DNA of 64,000 bases from Lagopus muta (GCF_023343835.1 NC_064437.1:48337972-48401971); one strand, 5' to 3'; positions 25,101 to 36,649 are shown, counted from the stretch's first letter. The notes: generated from the sequence alone by a model not told the origin. Made by a program: numbers and translations.

Positions 25101-27474
25101 GCTCACACTGAGTATGGACTACTATTACATCATAACCCAGACAAAACAGTCCGTACCCTTTAAGGGATGTGGGATGTATGCTTTCTGAGGGCTAAATAGC
25201 AGTACAACTCTGTAGCTGAGAAGACCTCAGTAAATGCGTATGATGATGGAACAAACTAAGTGTGGGCTGACATGTTGTAACTGTGGTCCACTTTATCACA
25301 GATGCTAGAGCGTGCAACATCAAGGGGCTTTAAGCTGCAGAATAAAAATAAAAGGTTACAAGTTTTCTGAAGGGGACTAATTTTTTTAAGCCCATTCCTT
25401 GGAACAACAAAGAAAAAGTCATTGTAGGTAGAATCTGTTTTGCTTACCTAGATAAGAAGTGTCATCTATATTTCATTAAGATGAGATACTCCACATCTTG
25501 TTAGGTGATCATACCGATTTATTCTCTCAGAAGAACACAAGAATTTCTTGGAGGATGTAGAGGGAAAAGGAAACCATACTGACTGGCAAGTTTTTCCCCT
25601 CCCTTTATGTTGTGTCATTCTGTGGTTCATTTCCGACCATTCATCACTAGTCCAATGAATTAAAAAGAAATAACATCTTTTTTTTTTTTTTTTTTTTTTT
25701 TTGTCATAAAAAAGTGCAAAGGAGCTTCTGCTTTCACGTTGCACATATTACTGGGGAGAGACAGAACCCAGTAGAGAAGGTATACAGGTGGAATACAGGA
25801 GAAATGAGTTTAGACACAAGTGTGTTTTATCCCTGCTGCATGACTCTATGCAAGTTACTCTGCAAGAATCTGTCATGACCTGATAGATGAGCAAAATGCT
25901 GGCATGCAGTTGTTCAGTGCCACCTGTATGGGTAGGAAATGCTATTTTGATGTTTTGAAACTGAATTTAGCCATGTGGATGTAAGTTACCTGAGGGAGGG
26001 GGAAAAAAAAAGAAGAAAAAGTATTCCGTACTGTATTCCTACCAAATCACTCTTAGTGGTATGGGGCCTTGCTTGGATAGCAGCAAGTATCACTTGAGTA
26101 TCAGTTTGCCAGGAAAAGTACAAGTAGAAAGGGGAGGTCATGAAACAACCACTCACAGTGAAAGCTCCTTCCTAACCCCTATTAGTTAGCAGCTGGCTAA
26201 TGATGTAAAGCACGAAGGTTTATTTTCCTCCCAAATGACTGCAGATACTGTACACCTTTACTCCTGGTTTACATTGTCGTTAGCCACATTATCTTCCACG
26301 GGATGCCCTCCTTCTAAAACGGACTGGATGACTTTTTAATATTACATCTGACACTGGATAAAAATCTAATTGATATGCACTATAGAGTATGAACTATTGT
26401 ACAGTAGTCTAGTGACCATTCGCTGATAAGTCACCTATTATTTGTGCCTATGAAAACAATTCTTCTGTAAGTGTAACAAGTGACATTCTAGAAACCAACC
26501 TCATTCTCTAAGAACCAACATTCTAGTTATGATCTCTAACTCTAATAAGAGTCAACCAAAGGAAGACATTTTCCAGGTGGTTATTTTAAGTTTCCTCGTC
26601 AACAGATAACAAATGTGAAGAACACCAACTAAGTAAAGAACTTATTTCGAGGGAAATAATAGTATGTGTGCTGTTGCATCTCCATAGGCCAGCCTCCAGC
26701 TAAGTAAAGAAGGAAGTAAAGCATCTGCCTCAGGTTCAGGCGACGCGAGAGCCCGAGATGCTGAGCAGCTTGAGACGGTCCCGTAGGCGGCACTCCTAGA
26801 AACCTCGGAGCTGCGCCGGCAGCTGCAGCCGTCGCTGCTCGGGGCGTCTCAGGAAAGGTCTGGGAACGGCGCTCCGTTCGCTGACACTTCGCATCTCCCG
26901 CAGCGGAGGCTTTCTAGAGGCTTTCTAGAGGCTGACCGCTTCGGGGCAGATACTGTTGGTGGACAGTACTGTCAGCAGCGATGGGAAACCACCAGCGGAA
27001 CAGAGGAGAGGCATCGCATCCCCGTATTAGACAGGGTCCCCTGGCGTTCCCCCCGGCTGCGCAGACCCCTGGGGGGCGGGACACCCCGCAGCCACTGACA
27101 GCTGCGGGGAGAGCCCTGAGCTTCAGAGCGAAAGAGCAGCGAGCAGGCGGCGGCGGCGGATTCCCCCCCCCCGTCCTCTTACCTGGCCTGCCTTTGAAGC
27201 TGCGGACCGTGTTGCCGTGGCCGGGCCGGCTCCCCTCCCGGTTGTACTTCTCGTAGAGCTTAAGCATGTGGACAGCTACCATGTCCTGAGCGATGCTACT
27301 CAGCGCCAGGGGCTGCGGGGCGCCCCCGCGGGGCTCCGGGCCGGGCGAGTCCCGGGCTGGAGGCGGCTCGGCGGTGCAGCCGAGCTGGTTGCCCGCGCCC
27401 TGCCCCGCAGAACAGCGGCAGCCCGCGGGCCGCAGGGCCCAGAGCAGGAGGCAGCAGGCCAGGCGGGCGGCCAT
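15990..27474 (-). CDS. GDF10: GDF10 / BMP3B, full gene, three coding exons, 462 aa
   Basis: Secreted BMP3-subgroup ligand of the TGF-beta superfamily. Joining 27183-27474, 21880-22784 and 15990-16181 on the minus strand gives 1389 nt, 462 residues and a TAA stop, against 478 in human. Residues 1-25 form a cysteine-rich signal peptide starting MAARLACC. The propeptide carries [20 protein letters not shown] and NTVRSF. A dibasic site RVRR lies at 275-278, followed by a long basic linker. Seven knot cysteines are at 360, 389, 393, 426, 427, 459 and 461, ending CACR. The block [18 protein letters not shown] and the sequence NEPRICSRR separate it from BMP3, whose equivalent region differs. Introns are phase 1 and phase 0, both GT-AG. 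An in-frame ATG 96 bases upstream (27570) would add 32 residues before the signal peptide and is unlikely to be used. Confidence 0.96.
20320..20334 (+). repeat. T homopolymer (15)
   Basis: Fifteen consecutive T bases in GDF10 intron 2. It could be an eroded A-tail of a minus-strand retroposon, but no element body is visible beside it. Confidence 0.85.
21359..21374 (+). repeat. T homopolymer (16)
   Basis: Sixteen consecutive T bases in GDF10 intron 2, about 0.5 kb on the 3' side of exon 2 in gene orientation. Simple repeat with no attached element. Confidence 0.85.
21880..22784 (-). CDS. GDF10: GDF10 coding exon 2 (main propeptide, cleavage site, first half of mature domain)
   Basis: The acceptor gctcttttgcag precedes AATTC, completing a glutamate codon with the G from exon 1. 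It encodes residues 98-399 and contains LTSMQDSEM, the propeptide block [20 protein letters not shown] at 275-278, the highly basic KDRRRKGQ and KKARRKQW patches, and cysteines 1-3 of the knot. It ends CCCAAG|GTAGCATG, phase 0, directly after CEFPMPK. Sequons occur at N109, N144, N177 and N269. Confidence 0.95.
22785..27182 (-). other. GDF10 intron 1 (4398 bp)
   Basis: A phase 1 GT-AG intron. The part nearest exon 1 (26735-27182) belongs to the CpG island and includes a short tandem repeat, (aggctttctag)x2, near 26907-26928. The rest is AT-rich with a T25 run at 25678-25702. Overlapping open frames of 90-136 codons at 23.07-23.70 kb match no family and have no coding-like splice context. Confidence 0.8.
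25678..25702 (+). repeat. T homopolymer (25)
   Basis: An uninterrupted run of 25 T bases in GDF10 intron 1, the longest homopolymer in the window. It is likely length-variable between individuals and prone to sequencing error. Confidence 0.95.
27183..27474 (-). CDS. GDF10: GDF10 coding exon 1 (signal peptide, start of propeptide)
   Basis: It encodes residues 1-97 plus one base. It is very GC-rich and lies inside a CpG island. I chose the ATG at 27474-27472 because it begins directly with a hydrophobic leader ([12 protein letters not shown]). The exon ends GGCAGGCCAG|GTAAGAGG, a near-perfect donor, phase 1. Reading on into the intron gives only low-complexity glycine/proline sequence. Confidence 0.92.
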
Positions 27475-27747
27475 CGGGGGCTGCTGCTGCGGGCGGCCGG
27501 GCGCAGAGCGGAGCGGCGGCGGTTCGGGCGCTGCCTGCGGCTCGCTCTGTCCCGCACGGCTCCGCCACACGGGGACGAGGGGGTGGTGGGGGTGGCCTCC
27601 CCCCGCTGCTGATGCCGTCTCCGCCGGGCCAATCCCCGCGCCCGCGGGGCGAGGAGCTGGGGGTGGCGGGGCAGGGCGAAGGGCTGTGAGGGGTGCGGGT
27701 ACCCGCGAAGCGGACGCCGCGTCGCTCCCGAGTGGGGCTTCCCCGAT

Positions 27748-27803
27748 CTTTTAAGCGTAGCGGGGAAAGGCTCTAACGGAATCAGCCCTCAGCCGCTGAT
27801 TGG
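27748..27803 (-). promoter_or_regulatory. Candidate GDF10 core promoter: CCAAT box and TATA-like element
   Basis: On the minus strand CCAATCAGCG (CCAAT at 27803-27799) is followed about 44 bases later by CTTAAAAG (27755-27748). This spacing suits a CCAAT box and a TATA-like element and predicts transcription start near 27715-27725, giving a 5' UTR of about 250 bases. A second CCAAT word in the opposite orientation lies at 27629-27633. This is inference from motif spacing only. Confidence 0.45.
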
Positions 27804-28130
27804 AGACGCATGTCCTCGCCGCGGCAGCGAGCAGGCACCTTGGCTGCCTGAGCCAGCGGGGTGGGGGCGAGGGAGCGGCGAGAAATACCCGCTAAAAGGC
27901 AGAAGTGAGCACAGAACGGGCGATGCCAAGGGAGCAAAGGGCGAGTGAACGGGGGTGGTGTGAGGAGCGGGGGCATACACTCATGCAGGAGGAGGTGCGG
28001 GGGCTTTCTCCCTTCGGACCGGCGGAGCTGAAGGCTCTGCCGTGAAAAAGGAGTGCCGAAAATAGCGGTTGTTTCCAGCAGTCCGGAGAGCAGTGAGGTC
28101 CCGTCGGGTCGGCGCTCAGGAAGACCCCGT

Positions 28131-31030
28131 GTGAAGCAGCCAAGAGTGCAGCAAGGGTCACTGATAATTCCGAGGAGATGCTTAAATAGTAGGGGTTAAA
28201 GGGGATGTGCACGGGTAAACTTTCGTCACTGGGCTATTTCCATGTGTAATCTGAAGGAGGAGAATACCAGGGTGAATTTCTGAAGGATTTACATGGCTTA
28301 GGTCGGAGGGCGTTCATTTCAAAGTGAATGGTGCGTGTTGCACTTATCCATCATGTGACACAGGTAGTTCTGAATCCTAGCTTGTAGTCACCCAGTGGGC
28401 AGAAGATCTGTCACAGTGAACAGCAATTTTAAGGCAATGTATAATGGAGGCCAGTGTATTTTTAGAGAATTTGTTCATTCTGCCTCTCTTTTCAAATCTT
28501 GTCCTCCAGTAGCCAAGACAGTTACTTTTCTTGGAGAGTATACAATGCAATAATTGAAAAATTGTTGGAAAAAGCTACTATTGCTGTGTATAACACAACT
28601 CTTTTGTGATGTTTTAACCTTGGAGTTTCAAATCTGAGCAGATACTATTGAAAGGCTCTGAACCGCAAGTTTGTCGTTTTTGGACCATTACAAAGAAAGG
28701 TTTGATTCATTTTTAAAATTAGCACCAGGCCACATTACTCTGTGCCCCTTCAGTGTCTGAAATGAACAATTTGCAAATACAAATTTGTCCAAATGTAAGT
28801 TACTGAAGTATCAAACCTCCTATTAATTAATCTTTGCTTATAAATAAGCCAAAGCAGCCTTTGATGGATTATTTTTTTTTTTTAATTTCTCCATGGTAGC
28901 ACGCTCATGACCTCCACTGGGGGTGTGAGCGAACCTTTTGTTGTTTGTGGTTTTTGTCTGTACTATTTCTATACAATCAAGGTCCTGTGAAAAGGAGGAA
29001 GAGGCAGCAGGAGGTAGGAACAAGCTGGGCTATTTTGGACCAATGTCCCATTAAACGTTCTCTCTCTCCTTAACTCACTCCAAACTCCTATTCAGGCATA
29101 CACTTTGTATCAGTCTTTAACCTGCACTAAAACCTGTAGGACACTGATACTTTGACACCGTTGGGAAAGAATTAAAGAATCAACCAGGGATGTCTAATAT
29201 TTCTTGCCTTATTTTATTGCAGAACAGCAGGAATTCTGAGTCTTTAAAGCTCTGGTACTTTGACTCTTTTATGCATCTGAGATGATGAAATAAAAATGTG
29301 TTTGGTAAAGGAATTCAAATTAGCACTGGGTCACATAATTCCCCTGTTCTGAATATGGTCAATCAATGGCATCTCTAAGGCATCTAGAGGCAAGAGCTAT
29401 GCAATTTCTGCTCATGCAGAATAATATTCCTAGCGTGGAAATTTCTGCTAATTAAAGCTCTTGCCAAGTAGAGTCTCTTTTTTTCTTCTTCTTAAATAGC
29501 TCAAGTCAAAGCTTTGCAAGCCAGGACTTGGAGAAAGTCTCTCTATAGTTAGAGCAATGCATTCAAGATTTTAAACTGCAGATTTAAGCTTCCTGCTAAA
29601 ATCATCATGATATAAATAGTGTTACATATCATTAATAACAGCTTTTTTATTTTTTATGAGATTTCTTGTGGAATTAAAGACATCTGCACAAAGGAACTAT
29701 TGTGATCCATGCCTCTTTTGTCATACAACATAGATGTGGGAAATACATAGGGAAAATGTAGGAGGGGATATACAGCATCAGGAAGGGAATCTTTTTGTTC
29801 TATGGCAAAGTAACTTATTAACTCACTTCAGAGTTAGAACTCTCAAAACTATATTAAAATAATTTTGCCTGACTCTTTTAGTAGTAAAGTTGGTAGCAGG
29901 AATAATGAAGGTTAGAACTCCAGGGAAGTTGATGAAACATAAATTATTACTAAATTTGGGCTTCAGTCCAATTTTCTGTCTGCTACTTATTGTAGGACAG
30001 CTCATTCATTTTTCACTCACAAAAATATTGTGCTATGTGTAATGCTACACCATTAGGTAGGACCATACTGCACCATTCCTTAAGTATATAATATATTAAT
30101 TAGAAATTAACCGGATAAAATGCAGTGGGCTGCAGATTCTCTTAGAAATTGATGGCAGAACTCTAAAACCCTTTTCACATTCCATCCAAAATCACACGGT
30201 GCGACAAGAATGATATATGGTCAGTAAAAAAATGCTCTTGTATGTTCATTTTTTTTTTTTTTTCTAATATACTGAAATTATCTTAATACCTCAGAAAATA
30301 AACAAAGCAGCATCAGTACTTTTTAGGTGTTAGAGCAAGTAGGATGATCAGAGCTCATGCAGAGCCCTGGAAGGCTCAGAATGTTGAGAGAAGACTTTGG
30401 GCATATAATGCAGTGCCTGCTGTTGGTACAGAAAGCTTTATCTCTCAAATAAAGCCATCTCAGTCCATTCCATCACTCAAGAACAAGTTTCCACCTTTGA
30501 TTTCTGTTCTAGATCCACACTCTCTTCTTCTGGTCTCTGATAAGCACAACTTTCCTTTCTGCCAGGCTTCCCATCCTTCCTCTTAGTGACAGAAGTTTAT
30601 TCTGTCCATCTTGCAATGAGGCAAGAATTGCCTGTATTCCTATGCTACCACACTGTCTACAATATATAATTACAAAAAGTAAGAAATTAGGAACCAAGAT
30701 GCACAGACTCAGTTCCCATCATCTTCTGGCACTCTTTGCTGCTAGAATGTTTCAGTGCAGGAGATCAGGATAGGCTGTAGCAGGAAATAGAAGATAATAC
30801 ACTGTGCCTTTGAATCTGTGAAATGGCTCTGATTATCTTTACCTCAGATATGTGATGTGAAGATAGACAAATGCAAGTGTGAAATGTACTGACTCCAGAC
30901 AAGGCAGTAGTTCATACCTAAGGATTGTTTGCTTTGTGTGGTTTTTGAGTGCTTTCACAAATACTGGGTGTTCATATGTACAACAAACAAGGTGAATGAA
31001 TATAAACAGCTATAAAGATCAGCTCCATAG
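28131..31030. other. Region upstream of GDF10, no gene found
   Basis: GC content falls back to background within about 200 bases. The sequence is AT-rich and unique-looking, with T runs near 28870-28882 and 30249-30262. No exon, RNA gene or repeat family is recognised. It may contain distal control elements of GDF10, but nothing shows it directly. Confidence 0.6.
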
Positions 31031-31039
31031 TTCATTTCA

Positions 31040-31420
31040 TCAGGTTTTGAGCGCACTGGTAGACCTTGATTGCCTTGAGCAGTCTCACCTGGGCTACCAG
31101 TCACATGGTCAGGAGCACTATTTAAGCCCAAACTTCAGGGTTAAGTTCTCATTTGTGTGTTGATTTGAAGAGCTCCTGTCTCTGGTATTGCTTGTGAGCT
31201 GCTCTTTGGATTTTCTGGATGGGCCTTGAAGTTTATTTGTTGCTTTGTTCATTCTGCAGTATCTGTAGGACCTGTGGCTGTCGCTGCCATGCTGTGCTTT
31301 CCCAGCTCAGGTACTGTCAGGCTGTCCTTGGAGTGGGAGATTACTGCCTGGGCTGTGCTGAGCCTTCTCTAGAATGGCCTTTTCATGGGGAGTGTGAGGC
31401 TTTCTCAAATCTTTGATAAA
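31040..31420 (+). repeat. Possible solo-LTR-like block, family unknown
   Basis: A block of about 380 bases, more GC-rich than its surroundings, with cacctgggctaccagtcaca, then gagcactatttaag (TATA-like), followed by a T/G-rich stretch of about 250 bases. This order resembles the U3-R-U5 plan of a long terminal repeat. I found no convincing terminal TG…CA ends or target duplication, so this is a tentative label. Confidence 0.2.
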
Positions 31421-32419
31421 TTAATCTGTATTCATTAATTAATACATATGCTGTCTTGGCACATTTACCAGGCTATCTGAGGCCTTATAAATGGAGTGAA
31501 ACCTAAAAAAAGCCCTAAGGGATGTTACTCTTAATCATAAGTAGTAGCATTGTTGTAGGCTATTGTTCTAATGTTTGCATTGCTGGCATTGCATCTGAGT
31601 AATCAAGTTATGATGTCTTTGTAGTCAGTGGGGGAGAAACTGAGACTGACTTATCGTAGTTGGTAGCACTGCGTAATATGTGTCCAAAGGTATACTTACG
31701 TCTATGTGCTTGGCCTGTCTGTAGCTTTCAACTGATTACAAAAGTAATCTAGCTAGGGTGTGTGGGCTGGCTGTGTGAGGTGGAGAGCACCTTTCATTTT
31801 TTCTTAGTTTTGCTGGAATATGATGGAACTTGCTGTTATTCAGCCTCAGGATTAGTATTTTGTAGGTTTAACTATAGTTTCTCTTTATGTAATTTGTAAG
31901 TGACAGATATTGGCATTTTGATACGTTATTTCCATGAGTAATGAAAGTATCACAATTGTTTCTTTTCTGACTTTATTTCACTGGGAGTTCAGGATATGTT
32001 CATTCATGCTTGAAAGATGTCATAAAATGCTGTACTTATGGTAGGTTTGTCCATTTGGAGTCCTAGTCTTCTATTTCTGCCTTATGGTCCACTGTTTATG
32101 CTTCTGATAAGGATAGTCTAGACTAGTAGCAGATAAACTAATTTTGTTGATGCCCACAGCTGCCAGGATCTGCTGGAAGATTTTCTCCAGATGTATGTTA
32201 CCAAATGTAATCCCTTCATTTTGGTAGTTTAATTTAGAAGAGATGCTAGCCAGCTGGTATGAGCTAAAAAGGTAATTCTGTGGTGTTACTAGGAACTGGC
32301 CTGAAATAAAGACAATGATTTATTTTAGAGCAAGCAATTTAAACTTTTCAGTGATCTGTGAACCACCACAAACACTTATGTAGGGAGAAAAAGGATATAT
32401 ATGTATGTTAACTGCTGAG

Positions 32420-32830
32420 TCATGGCTTGAACTGCTGATTGAGCACCTGGGGAAAGGACCCAGTCAGCCCTGAGAGCACAGGTGAAAGCAATTCAGTTGT
32501 GTGACTGGAAGGGGTGGAACCTGGCTGCACCTCTCTTAGACCTCATTTAAGGGTTGACTGGCACAGGGGAAAGGTCTCTGGCTGGAGATCCTCCCTTGTG
32601 ATGTTTTCCCTGTCAGCTTACATCTCCAGAGTTGGGTGAGAACTCCTTTTAATGCCTTTCTGTTTGTGTTTGTCCCTTTGCTATTACACCTCCTGTATTG
32701 CTGTTCCACAGCGCTGATCTTTCTGATTGTTACAGTGTATTTCTTTCCATTAAGAAATGGAAGCAAACTTTCCCAGTGGAAATTCCAATGGTAACTCAAG
32801 TAAGCTGAAAACCAGGTTGGTAATGCTGCC
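32420..32830 (+). repeat. Second possible LTR-like block, family unknown
   Basis: A block of about 400 bases with a similar plan to 31.04-31.42 kb: gagcacctggggaaagg, agcacaggtgaaagcaa, then acctcatttaagggttgac (TATA-like) and a T/G-rich second half. A minus-strand frame of 151 codons (32536-32991) lies across it but matches no family. It could be an old LTR or another unclassified repeat. Confidence 0.25.
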
Positions 32831-33456
32831 TTGGAACTCTCTTGTACTGAAGTAGTTCCTGTCTCTGGAGACATCTTATTGTGAAAGGATGTACCTGGTT
32901 GCTGTGCTTCCTGGAGTATGTGCTGTCTCCTTCTCTGGGTTGGAAAGCTATAGACCATCCAGGAGAAGGAGAGCATAAGGAATTTATGCACTCAGATTTT
33001 TGCTGTAGCAAAAATAGACAGATTTTTCAGGTGGAATAGTGTGAGGTGGGTGGGGAGATGAATCCAATTTCCTGTTCAAAAGCAATTTTGAGGAAATATT
33101 TCCCGCATTTCTAGAACCAGTCTTTATGTTCTAGCCAGCAGCCTACAGAGCTTTGAATGTGCTGTCCTTTTACACTGTTTGTTTCCTAGGAAGCAAAGGC
33201 TCTTGCTGAGTTCAGTACTCAGTACAAGTTCAGAACTCAGCCTGGTATGCTTCAGAGTGAGATCAATACCTGCTGAGCAAGTTGCCAAAGTAAACACGAG
33301 TGTGTTTTGGGAGAACTGGCAGGAGTGGGAGATGAGGTAGGCTGGATAAGGCTGCAGTGTGCCATTATAGGAAGTGTCTGTTCTGTGATGGCCAGCTGTG
33401 ATTTGCATCTCCACACCCCTGTTTACAAGTGGAATTTGAGGAAATTTGTGGAAAGG

Positions 33457-33490
33457 CTGGGCTGGTGGGGTGGAAGAGGAGGGGGGGGAG
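33457..33490 (+). other. G-rich tract with G-quadruplex potential
   Basis: Runs of three, four and eight G bases separated by short spacers within about 34 bases. The eight-G run can supply two tracts, so a quadruplex is possible although one loop would be long. No gene boundary is nearby. Confidence 0.35.
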
Positions 33491-33725
33491 TTATATGTGG
33501 AATTTAGAAGAAGGCAAGAGCAGCTGGGAACAATCGATGGTTACATCTGGGTTTGCAAAGATTTTCTTGCAAATTGGGTTGGTATCTCTCCAGGATTTTC
33601 ATAGCCTGAGTAATGCTGCAGTCAAGAGGATGTATTGAGCTGATTGCAGAGAAGGGTTTCTGCACATGGCGGACTAGATTAGCCAGATGCTGGGAGATCT
33701 TAGAAGCATGATGAGCTGCTCCTGA

Positions 33726-33739
33726 CCAGTAGATGGCAA
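33726..33739 (+). promoter_or_regulatory. Candidate CTCF binding site
   Basis: The word ccagtagatggcaa agrees with the known vertebrate CTCF core CCASYAGRKGGCRS at 13 of 14 positions. It lies about 6 kb upstream of GDF10 in otherwise featureless DNA, a plausible place for a domain boundary. Single motif matches occur by chance in long sequence. Confidence 0.3.
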
Positions 33740-36649
33740 GCGTGTCCCTAAGTCAAGTCTAACCCATTGCTCTCTCGGGCGTTGGACACTGCTGTGTCCT
33801 TAGGACGTTAGGATCTTTTAAGATACTGTAGCATTTTTCCAGTGAGTAGCACTGTCAGGTAGCACCAGTTTTTCCAGCTTGTGTATTCGTAGTTTTCCCA
33901 GACCTTAGGAGACCATCATGATAGCTTTGGCAGACCTCTGCAGGGTGCTTTTGGGAGACTCTAGGTCAATGAAATGCGTGTAGTGCTTGTGGCTCTCCCT
34001 TGAACTATAGTAGCTGCTTTCGGGATCCATGTAAACTTCTCTACAAGTGGTAGAGATCCAACAAACTAGAACTGTATCATCATTTAAGATGTACATGTTA
34101 TTTGTGTTTAAAACTTGTTGGGCTTTGGTTCCTGTGTGGATTCAGAATCAGAGCATGGTGTCAGTGCACAAATGAGTTCTCATAACCTTCCAGAAGAAGC
34201 AGTGTTGCAGGAATGAATGAAGGCAACTATGAAAGTACAAAAGCTTGACTTAAAATGTAGCTATAGTAACTATGACAGATAACAAGGGTATCTCCTCTCT
34301 GTAAAAGCTTATCAGGCATCTGTTTTCAAACTATGTACAATACAGCTTTGTTGCATGCTCATCTTCCCTTTGAGATGCAGGAACAGTTTTTACCTGGCCT
34401 GTAGTCTGTCTTTGGAGCAAGTGCTCTTTGTTCTACTATTAGAAATGCATGCGTGCTCGTACCATTATAGTTGTCTGGTTTTGTACTGGTATTCTTCTCT
34501 CCACACTACAAATATAAAAATGGATATTTTTTAGATACATTATTTTCCTGAGCTCAGTCATATAGGCATTCTGAATGTGAAGGTGACTTCTTCAAGACAT
34601 ACAGAAGCAATTGAGAATTTTTGACAGGTTTCAAAATATTCTTTAAAAATCTACAATAAACGTAGTTCCAGATAAGTGCAAATACATGTACATGTCACTT
34701 TTACTGCTTCCATATTTGCCTTGGACATTTTATGCTATGTCAGAATGCTTTTAGTGGTGCAGGATTCTTTCATTGCTTTTCTCTGAATCCAGTGGTAATC
34801 ATATCCTGGCCATAGTGGCGAAAAAAATGGAGACAAAGCAAGGTTTGTGTGTAGATCTAATGTTTTGTATTAGATCAACTAGCATGGGGAGGCTGGAATT
34901 TTTATCTGATTTTTCCAGCTGTACTTGCTGATCTAAAGGGGGCTATTGCATCTGCCTGCATTTAAATTACTAGGCAGAAATATTTTGTTTAGAGATCCCC
35001 ATTTTTCCATGTTTGCTCAGTTCATATTTGCTTATCTTCTCAGATTCAACACTTCTGAAGGGAAAGGCCAATCTCTGTCAATTCTTTTTGAGGGAACTTA
35101 AGGCATTTGCTATTCAGTTGTTCCATTTGAAAGAGTTGCTCATTATCCCTGCTGTATATTCAATACTTGTTATTCTTTTAAAGTTATCACAGTGGAAGTG
35201 GAGATCTTATTCTGATATTCATAGACAGAATACCTGTTAGTATCAAGAATTCACACATATTAAAATTGACTTGGCCAATCACTGTTGTGCAGCTTGGCTT
35301 TGCATGGGTATTCTGTTCATTATAAAAAGAACAGAGAAAGGATGTTTTCTGATTTGTTTTTTTTTTTTTTTGCAGTCATACTAAGTTACAGGCCAAAATG
35401 AAAGTTAACTACATTAACATGGGAGTTGCACCCAAAATGAATTTGGCCCTGTCATTATTAAATACTTGCTGTGATTTATCTTTACTTTCTCAGAAAAGGA
35501 TTATACTAGAACAGCAACCACAGAAATCATCAGTTGAGTCTCCACCAAAGTTCTTATTCCATGTGAAATAAAATGCTTTGTTCTTTATTCTCACACTAAA
35601 TTTTCATGAATATTATATAACTCTGAAGCTTTTGGGTAGAGTTACAACATCAGATGGGCTGAAATATTAATGGAGAACATAAAAACATGATTCCAAATAA
35701 GATCATAATAGTTCTTGGTTTGTTGTCTCTATTTTCAATTACGAATTTTAGGCTGCCCTGTTGCCTTTTAATCAGGTATACATCCAAGTAAACTAAGACC
35801 CATTCATGGCATATTTTATGAACTCAAAAATACTTTCTTTCACCTTCAGGATCCTCCCAAGGTCTGTGCTAGAGTTTTTTTCAATAGTTAGAGGACAAAT
35901 TGCAGAAAACTTGTATACATTTCTACTCTGAATGTTGTTTTCCTTCCAGTACTACTTTTCAGAATATCAACAAGTCAGTGATACAAGGAACAGTCTCCAG
36001 AAAGTCTGCTATCAGTAACTGATAAGGTAGCTGGGGTTGGATTAAAAGGTGCACTGATCTAATGGTATGGCAGTAACTTCATGTATCCATAATGATATAG
36101 TATGTTCATAGCTTTTTTAAATGCTAGTGATTTCTGCAAAGAGCTACTTCCATCTTTCTCACAGCACTGGTAAGCTTCTGGTAACTTGAATGTCCTTTCC
36201 CAGCTGTATTGCATTCCTGATTGGGATGGATGGGAAATTCAGAAATGTGGATAATCAGCTTGTGACTAGAACACAGTGAATCATACTACTCTCAGGTAGG
36301 TGTAAAATTTACATTTGCAAGGCATATGAGCGTAAAAACAATCAACATTTTTATCCCTAAGGTCTGCAAGTAAGATGTGCAAGGAGAAAATTATTTTATT
36401 TGAAATTCTTCCTGCTTAGAATGGAAAGCTGCACTGAGACTGCTTGCATGCATTAATGATTTTCAGCATTATGTTTTGTCCAGTATTCCAAGTCTTGCAT
36501 TCAATGGAATGTCTGTGAGATTTCATAAATATAACATTTGCAGAACCAGTGAAGAATAGCTGTATCAAGTATGTTGTCACTGGGAAGGCTAATGGAATGT
36601 TTTTACTGAAAGGCCTTGAAGAACTAGAGTATATGTGAACTCTTACAGA

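Larger units (their letters stand above)
26735..28130. promoter_or_regulatory. CpG island over GDF10 exon 1 and promoter
   Basis: A sharp change from about 38% GC to very high GC with dense CpG, centred on GDF10 exon 1 and extending about 650 bases upstream of the start codon. It is the only CpG island in the window. This is typical of the promoter of a developmentally regulated ligand gene. The long overlapping open frames on both strands here are produced by the lack of AT-rich stop codons and should not be read as genes. Confidence 0.9.
31421..36649. other. Intergenic, mostly unique sequence
   Basis: Outside the block at 32.4-32.8 kb I see a G-rich tract at 33457-33490, a CTCF-like word at 33726-33739 and a T run at 35357-35371. 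No exon or RNA gene is recognised. Open frames are short and without family resemblance. Confidence 0.55.

Noticed and set aside
26981-27754. Several long open frames on both strands in the CpG island (90-153 codons)
   Set aside because: They are alternative frames over GDF10 exon 1 and its promoter. High GC removes stop codons, and the translations are Arg/Ala/Gly/Pro low-complexity with no family match.
32536-32991. 151-codon minus-strand frame
   Set aside because: It lies across a suspected repeat block, matches no family and has no promoter or splice context.
35355-35377. T run followed by gcag that looks like a splice acceptor
   Set aside because: No open frame with protein-like composition or a matching donor follows, so the T run is a simple repeat.
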